From Flavobacterium ajazii (GTDB lineage Bacteria > Bacteroidota > Bacteroidia > Flavobacteriales > Flavobacteriaceae): a DNA stretch of 64,000 bases. The notes under the pieces were generated by a model, which was given only the letters and a program-made list of their open reading frames with translations, was not told where the DNA came from and did not search any database. Both the position numbers and the translations under genes were made by a program. The stretch is from NCBI RefSeq assembly GCF_010614725.1, contig NZ_JAAEHL010000012.1:110269-174268 (forward strand), given 5' to 3'. Shown piece by piece: positions 61,038-64,000 of this stretch (the stretch's first letter is position 1; every line of letters begins with the position of its first letter).

Positions 61038-61508
61038 ATGGAAACAAGTGTAACTATAATTGGTATTGTGATTGCGGTCATAGTAGCCATTCCTATTTAT
61101 TTTTCAGCACGATCGAGTGCTGCTAGCAAATCTAAAATACTGAATATCAAAAAGAAATTCAACCCGAATAATCCTGAACATTTTGATCTGACAGAATCTA
61201 AAAGCAACAAAACACTTACCATCGATCAAAAAAACAGAAAGTTTATCCTGATGAATTTCAATCCGAAGCAACAGGAATCAATTTATGTCGATTTAAAAAA
61301 TGTTTCTTCCTGTAAACTGGTTTTAACCACCGAAGGAAACTCGGATACTATTGTTAAAATAGATTTTGAATTTCAGGAAAAAGAAAGTTCTAAAAAAATC
61401 ACCATACCATTTTATGATTTTGATGACGACCGCATCAAGCAGATAAGCGTTTATCAGGACCATCAGTTTGCAAAAAAATGGCTTAAAATTATTCAGGATT
61501 CCATTTGA
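61038..61508 (+). CDS. Membrane-anchored protein, unknown
   Basis: 156 residues. One N-terminal membrane helix (about 5-25, TIIGIVIAVIVAIPIYFSA) and a soluble domain of alternating strands (FDLTESKSNKTLTIDQKNRKFILMNF, CKLVLTTEGNSDTIVKIDFEFQ). The layout is of a small single-pass membrane protein with a beta-rich domain facing the cytoplasm or periplasm. No family recognised. It stands between a small exported protein and hemN. Confidence 0.65.
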   Translation: METSVTIIGIVIAVIVAIPIYFSARSSAASKSKILNIKKKFNPNNPEHFDLTESKSNKTLTIDQKNRKFILMNFNPKQQESIYVDLKNVSSCKLVLTTEGNSDTIVKIDFEFQEKESSKKITIPFYDFDDDRIKQISVYQDHQFAKKWLKIIQDSI

Positions 61509-61543
61509 TTCCCATTTCACGTTAGTTAGTTATTTAATTCAGA

Positions 61544-61573
61544 AAAGAGGCTCGTAATGAGTCTCTTTTTTTT
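61544..61573 (+). terminator. Rho-independent terminator before hemN
   Basis: AAAGAGGCTC/GAGTCTCTTT with a five-base loop (one mismatch), followed by eight T. Confidence 0.85.
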
Positions 61574-61583
61574 GTGGCTAATA

Positions 61584-61595
61584 TGATATTTATCA
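61584..61595. promoter_or_regulatory. Candidate Fnr/Crp-type operator of hemN
   Basis: TGATATTTATCA contains TGAT-N4-ATCA, the core of the classical FNR box TTGAT-N4-ATCAA. Its centre is about 42 bases before the start predicted from the -7 box, the usual class II activator position. A second imperfect pair (TTTATCA at 61589-61595 and TGATAAA at 61611-61617) overlaps it. Confidence 0.55.
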
Positions 61596-61618
61596 TTTTA
61601 ATTTTTTAAGTGATAAAG

Positions 61619-61626
61619 TAATTTTG
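61619..61626 (+). promoter_or_regulatory. Promoter -7 box of hemN
   Basis: TAATTTTG fits TAnnTTTG and lacks an upstream TTG element, as expected if an activator bound at 61584-61595 substitutes for it. Confidence 0.6.
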
Positions 61627-61645
61627 ACTCTCTAAATTGTTTTTT

Positions 61646-63010
61646 ATGGAAATTTCACTCATTCAAAAATACAATGTTCCCGGACCAAGATACACCAGCT
61701 ACCCTACTGTTCCTTACTGGAATGAAAGCGATTTTACCCAGCAAAAATGGATTGAATCGCTTCAAAAATCTTTTGCAGAAAGCAATTCAGAAAACGGAAT
61801 AAGTTTGTACATTCATTTACCTTTCTGCGAAAGTATGTGTACCTTTTGCGGATGCAACAAACGAATTACCAAAAACCATGCTGTTGAAGAAAGATATATT
61901 CAGGCTATTTTGAAAGAATGGAGCCTCTATTGCAATTTACTTTCTGAAAGACCAATTATAAAAGAAATCCATTTGGGTGGCGGAACACCTACTTTTTTTT
62001 CAACAAAAAACTTAGAACATTTGATAAACGGTATCTTCAGTTTTTCTAATAAAGCAGAAAATTATGAATTTAGTTTTGAAGGACATCCCAACAATACGAC
62101 TTACGAACAATTGAAAAAATTATACGATTTAGGCTTCCGCAGAGTTAGTTTTGGTGTTCAGGATTATTCAGAAAAAGTACAGAAAGCGATTCATCGTATT
62201 CAGCCGTTTCATAATGTGGCAAAGGTTACTTTTTGGGCAAAAGAAATTGGCTACACTTCCATCGGGCATGATATTATATTTGGTTTGCCATTTCAGACGA
62301 TTGAAAATGTGATTGATACTATTGAAAAAACAAATTCCCTAAAACCCGACCGACTCGCTTTTTACAGTTACGCTCATGTGCCGTGGATTAAAGGAAACGG
62401 ACAGCGCGGATTTAACGACGAAGACCTGCCCAAAGATGCCGAAAAAAGAAAACTATACGAAATTGGAAAAAAAATGCTTTCTAAATATGGATATCATGAA
62501 ATTGGAATGGATCATTTTGCCCTGACATCCGACAGTTTATACAAAGCAACACAAAACAAAGAACTGCATAGAAATTTCATGGGTTACAGTTCTTCGAAAA
62601 CGCAACTTATGATTGGTTTGGGTGTTTCTTCTATCAGCGACAGCTGGTATAGTTTTGCCCAAAATACCAAAAGTCTTGAAGATTATTATCAATTATTAGA
62701 ATGGAATCAGCTTCCTGTCGTTAAAGGTCATATTTTAAATGACGAAGATTTAATTATTAGAAAGCACATCTTAAACTTAACCTGTACACTTGAAACTTCC
62801 TGGAACAATAAAGCCCTTTACTTTGAAGAACTTCCTTTTGTTTTATTGGATTTAAAAGAAATGGAAAAAGATCAGTTACTTATAATTGGTGAAGATAAAA
62901 TCACAATTACAGAAGCCGGAAGGCCTTTTGTCCGCAATATCTGTATGGCTTTTGATCTGCATTTAAAAAGAAAATCACCTGAGACAAATTTGTTTTCTAT
63001 GACGGTTTAA
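61646..63010 (+). CDS. hemN: Oxygen-independent coproporphyrinogen III oxidase
   Basis: 454 residues from ATG 61646 (a TTG three codons earlier is less likely). Radical SAM signature C61-x3-C65-x2-C68 (CESMCTFC, then GCNKRI) and the HemN-type openings VPGPRYTSYPTVPYW and HLGGGTPTFFS, with EGHPNN after. It converts coproporphyrinogen III to protoporphyrinogen IX without oxygen, in the cytoplasm. All cluster ligands are present. The promoter carries an Fnr-like site, consistent with induction under low oxygen. Confidence 0.95.
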   Translation: MEISLIQKYNVPGPRYTSYPTVPYWNESDFTQQKWIESLQKSFAESNSENGISLYIHLPFCESMCTFCGCNKRITKNHAVEERYIQAILKEWSLYCNLLSERPIIKEIHLGGGTPTFFSTKNLEHLINGIFSFSNKAENYEFSFEGHPNNTTYEQLKKLYDLGFRRVSFGVQDYSEKVQKAIHRIQPFHNVAKVTFWAKEIGYTSIGHDIIFGLPFQTIENVIDTIEKTNSLKPDRLAFYSYAHVPWIKGNGQRGFNDEDLPKDAEKRKLYEIGKKMLSKYGYHEIGMDHFALTSDSLYKATQNKELHRNFMGYSSSKTQLMIGLGVSSISDSWYSFAQNTKSLEDYYQLLEWNQLPVVKGHILNDEDLIIRKHILNLTCTLETSWNNKALYFEELPFVLLDLKEMEKDQLLIIGEDKITITEAGRPFVRNICMAFDLHLKRKSPETNLFSMTV

Positions 63011-63089
63011 AAGGGACGCTCATTTTTTATGAATAGATATTCTTGTCGTAAGTAATTGATACGAAAAGGTAATTTAGAGCGAAAAAGAT

Positions 63090-63097
63090 TATATTTG
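63090..63097 (+). promoter_or_regulatory. Promoter -7 box of cassette B
   Basis: TATATTTG, 20 bases before the 5' element of cassette B, equivalent to the box at 17665 in cassette A. Confidence 0.6.
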
Positions 63098-63116
63098 GAA
63101 AAATATATAACAAAAC

Positions 63117-63190
63117 AAATCTTCGTGTATACATCTAAATTTGGGTAGATATGCGAATGTTTGTTTCGCATATAAATAAGTTATGCGTCA
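63117..63190 (+). repeat. 5' conserved element of cassette B
   Basis: Homologous over its length to 17690-17763, sharing GCGAATGTTT and the end AAGTTATGCGTCA. The terminal GTTATGC is the exact complement of GCATAAC at 63801-63807 on the other side of the gene. Confidence 0.75.
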
Positions 63191-63230
63191 GCTTAAACAG
63201 CGAACCAATAGAAATTAACAAGACAAAAAA

Positions 63231-63782
63231 ATGATTACAGCAAAGGTAATTCCGCAGACATTAATTTTGGCGATGGCACTTTTTATCTCTTCTTGTGGTT
63301 CAAATAATGAAAAAAATAATGCCCAAACAAATATGTCGACAATAGTAAACAACCAACAACAGACCGCACCTATTCAGACACAAAGGCCTAAAAACAATTC
63401 AACAATGTCCAAACTATCTCTTGGTAACTTTAAAGATATTCCAGATGAAATAGATGGCTGTTCTTGTTATTTTTCAGAAACAGAGCAAAAATTTAAAAAT
63501 GATGAATACTTGTTTATTGCTGGATTTGATAGTATTGGTTTTATTTCTGTTGACAATAAACTTGTGAAACTTAAACTTGTTTCAACTGAGCGAGAACCAA
63601 ACACTTTTGGTGACTACGACCACATTGATGTTTATAATTCTGAACTTTACAAAGTGACAATTGATATAAAATATAAAAACTCAAAAGGTGATGAAACTTG
63701 GTGGAATGACGGAACTGTAACGATAGAAAGTAAAGACGGAAAAAAAACAACTAAAAACTTTGTAGGCGAGTGTGGTTGCTAG
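63231..63782 (+). CDS. Lipoprotein carried in cassette B, unknown
   Basis: 183 residues. The signal peptide ends in a lipobox (LFISSCGSN, C22), so it is a lipoprotein. After an Asn/Gln/Thr-rich linker comes a compact domain (about 60-183) with DEIDGCSCYFSETEQKF, EYLFIAGFDSIGFISVD, and a C-terminal Cys-Gly-Cys end. No family recognised. It is bracketed by the same conserved repeats as the gene at 17796, though the two proteins are unrelated. The combination of unrelated cargo and conserved flanks is what makes it cassette-like. Confidence 0.75.
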   Translation: MITAKVIPQTLILAMALFISSCGSNNEKNNAQTNMSTIVNNQQQTAPIQTQRPKNNSTMSKLSLGNFKDIPDEIDGCSCYFSETEQKFKNDEYLFIAGFDSIGFISVDNKLVKLKLVSTEREPNTFGDYDHIDVYNSELYKVTIDIKYKNSKGDETWWNDGTVTIESKDGKKTTKNFVGECGC

Positions 63783-63796
63783 ACAGAAAAAAAGCC

Positions 63797-63937
63797 GAAC
63801 GCATAACACACGCTACAAGCAAGCTGGGCAATAGGCTTAATTTGAAGATGGTTTTGTGTTTGAAAAAATAGTTTTAACTCAAAGTTTAGGCTTTCTTAAT
63901 CCCAGCCTGCGTGTAGCGCGAGGACGTCAAACTGTCT
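63797..63937 (+). repeat. 3' attC-like element of cassette B
   Basis: GAACGCATAAC opens it. An 18-base arm at 63811-63828 pairs with 63901-63918 (16 of 18). The centre (CAATAGGCTTAAT, then TGGTTTTGTGTTTGAA) is nearly the same as in the cassette A element at 18375. It ends AGGACGTC. The window edge may cut the flank beyond. Confidence 0.75.
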
Positions 63938-64000
63938 AAAAACCTCCCTTTTCACTTTAAATTCATTGGCTTAAAACTTGGCTAAAACCTGGATATTTCG

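Noticed and set aside
1..64000. CRISPR array, tRNA, rRNA or transposase
   Set aside because: No regularly spaced direct repeats, no tRNA T-loop with cloverleaf arms, no rRNA and no transposase-like product were found by reading both strands.

Overview
The window looks like chromosome of a Flavobacterium-type member of the Bacteroidota. The DNA is visibly A+T rich, Shine-Dalgarno sequences are absent before nearly all genes, and many genes are preceded by the Bacteroidota -7 box TAnnTTTG. Several proteins are flavobacterial in type: signal peptides of the MKxLLSxFLILTLSF style, a DUF6169-like protein, a DUF4369/TlpA thioredoxin and a J-domain/KTSC protein. I found no rRNA, tRNA, CRISPR array, phage or transposase.

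Layout. 1-3166: a tandem pair of secreted paralogues with duplicated promoters and terminators, then a dispersed hairpin repeat. 3300-8230: small accessory and stress genes (Crp/Fnr regulator, GNAT, DoxX, VOC, DinB, membrane protein) and a type IB topoisomerase. 8614-17586: a GT4 glycosyltransferase with an appended helical-barrel domain, an MlaEFD-type lipid ABC system with an AsmA-like protein, and an FAD oxidoreductase. 17665-19102: cassette-like genes bracketed by conserved long inverted repeats. 19198-30271: SRPBCC, AraC, a DNA glycosylase, an outer-membrane barrel, a sterol-desaturase-like enzyme, glutamate dehydrogenase preceded by two cysteine-containing mini-ORFs, two EamA transporters divergent from a MocR regulator, and a DUF6169 pair. 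30602-39718: bestrophin, a USP protein, an OmpR-type two-component system, a TIMP/TonB-like secreted protein, a MoxR-VWA pair, YchJ and small genes. 39799-42991: small proteins, the J/KTSC fusion and a thioredoxin gene split by an in-frame TGA. 43069-50275: a subtilase with four unrecognised proteins, divergent from an operon of a small protein, a multi-pass membrane protein, a histidine kinase and a LuxR-type regulator. 50342-63010: mostly core metabolism and maintenance (cysteine synthase family, oligopeptidase B type S9, YbaB, threonine aldolase, prfB with programmed frameshift, msrB, lpxD, acyl-CoA carboxylase beta, DoxX, hemN). 63090-63937: a second cassette with the same flanking repeats as the first.

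How the genes fit together. The MlaE, MlaF, MlaD and AsmA-like genes form a plausible envelope lipid-trafficking operon. hemN has a TGAT-N4-ATCA site centred close to -41.5 of its predicted start, as expected for an Fnr-type activator. The subtilase cluster and the divergent sensor operon may be one regulated unit: none of its cytoplasmic-looking proteins matches a family I know, and their low-complexity, repeat and coiled-coil character suggests an assembled or processed structure. This is the best candidate for an undescribed system. The second-best candidate is the pair of repeat-bracketed gene cassettes. All functional statements are from reading sequence; no database search was run.
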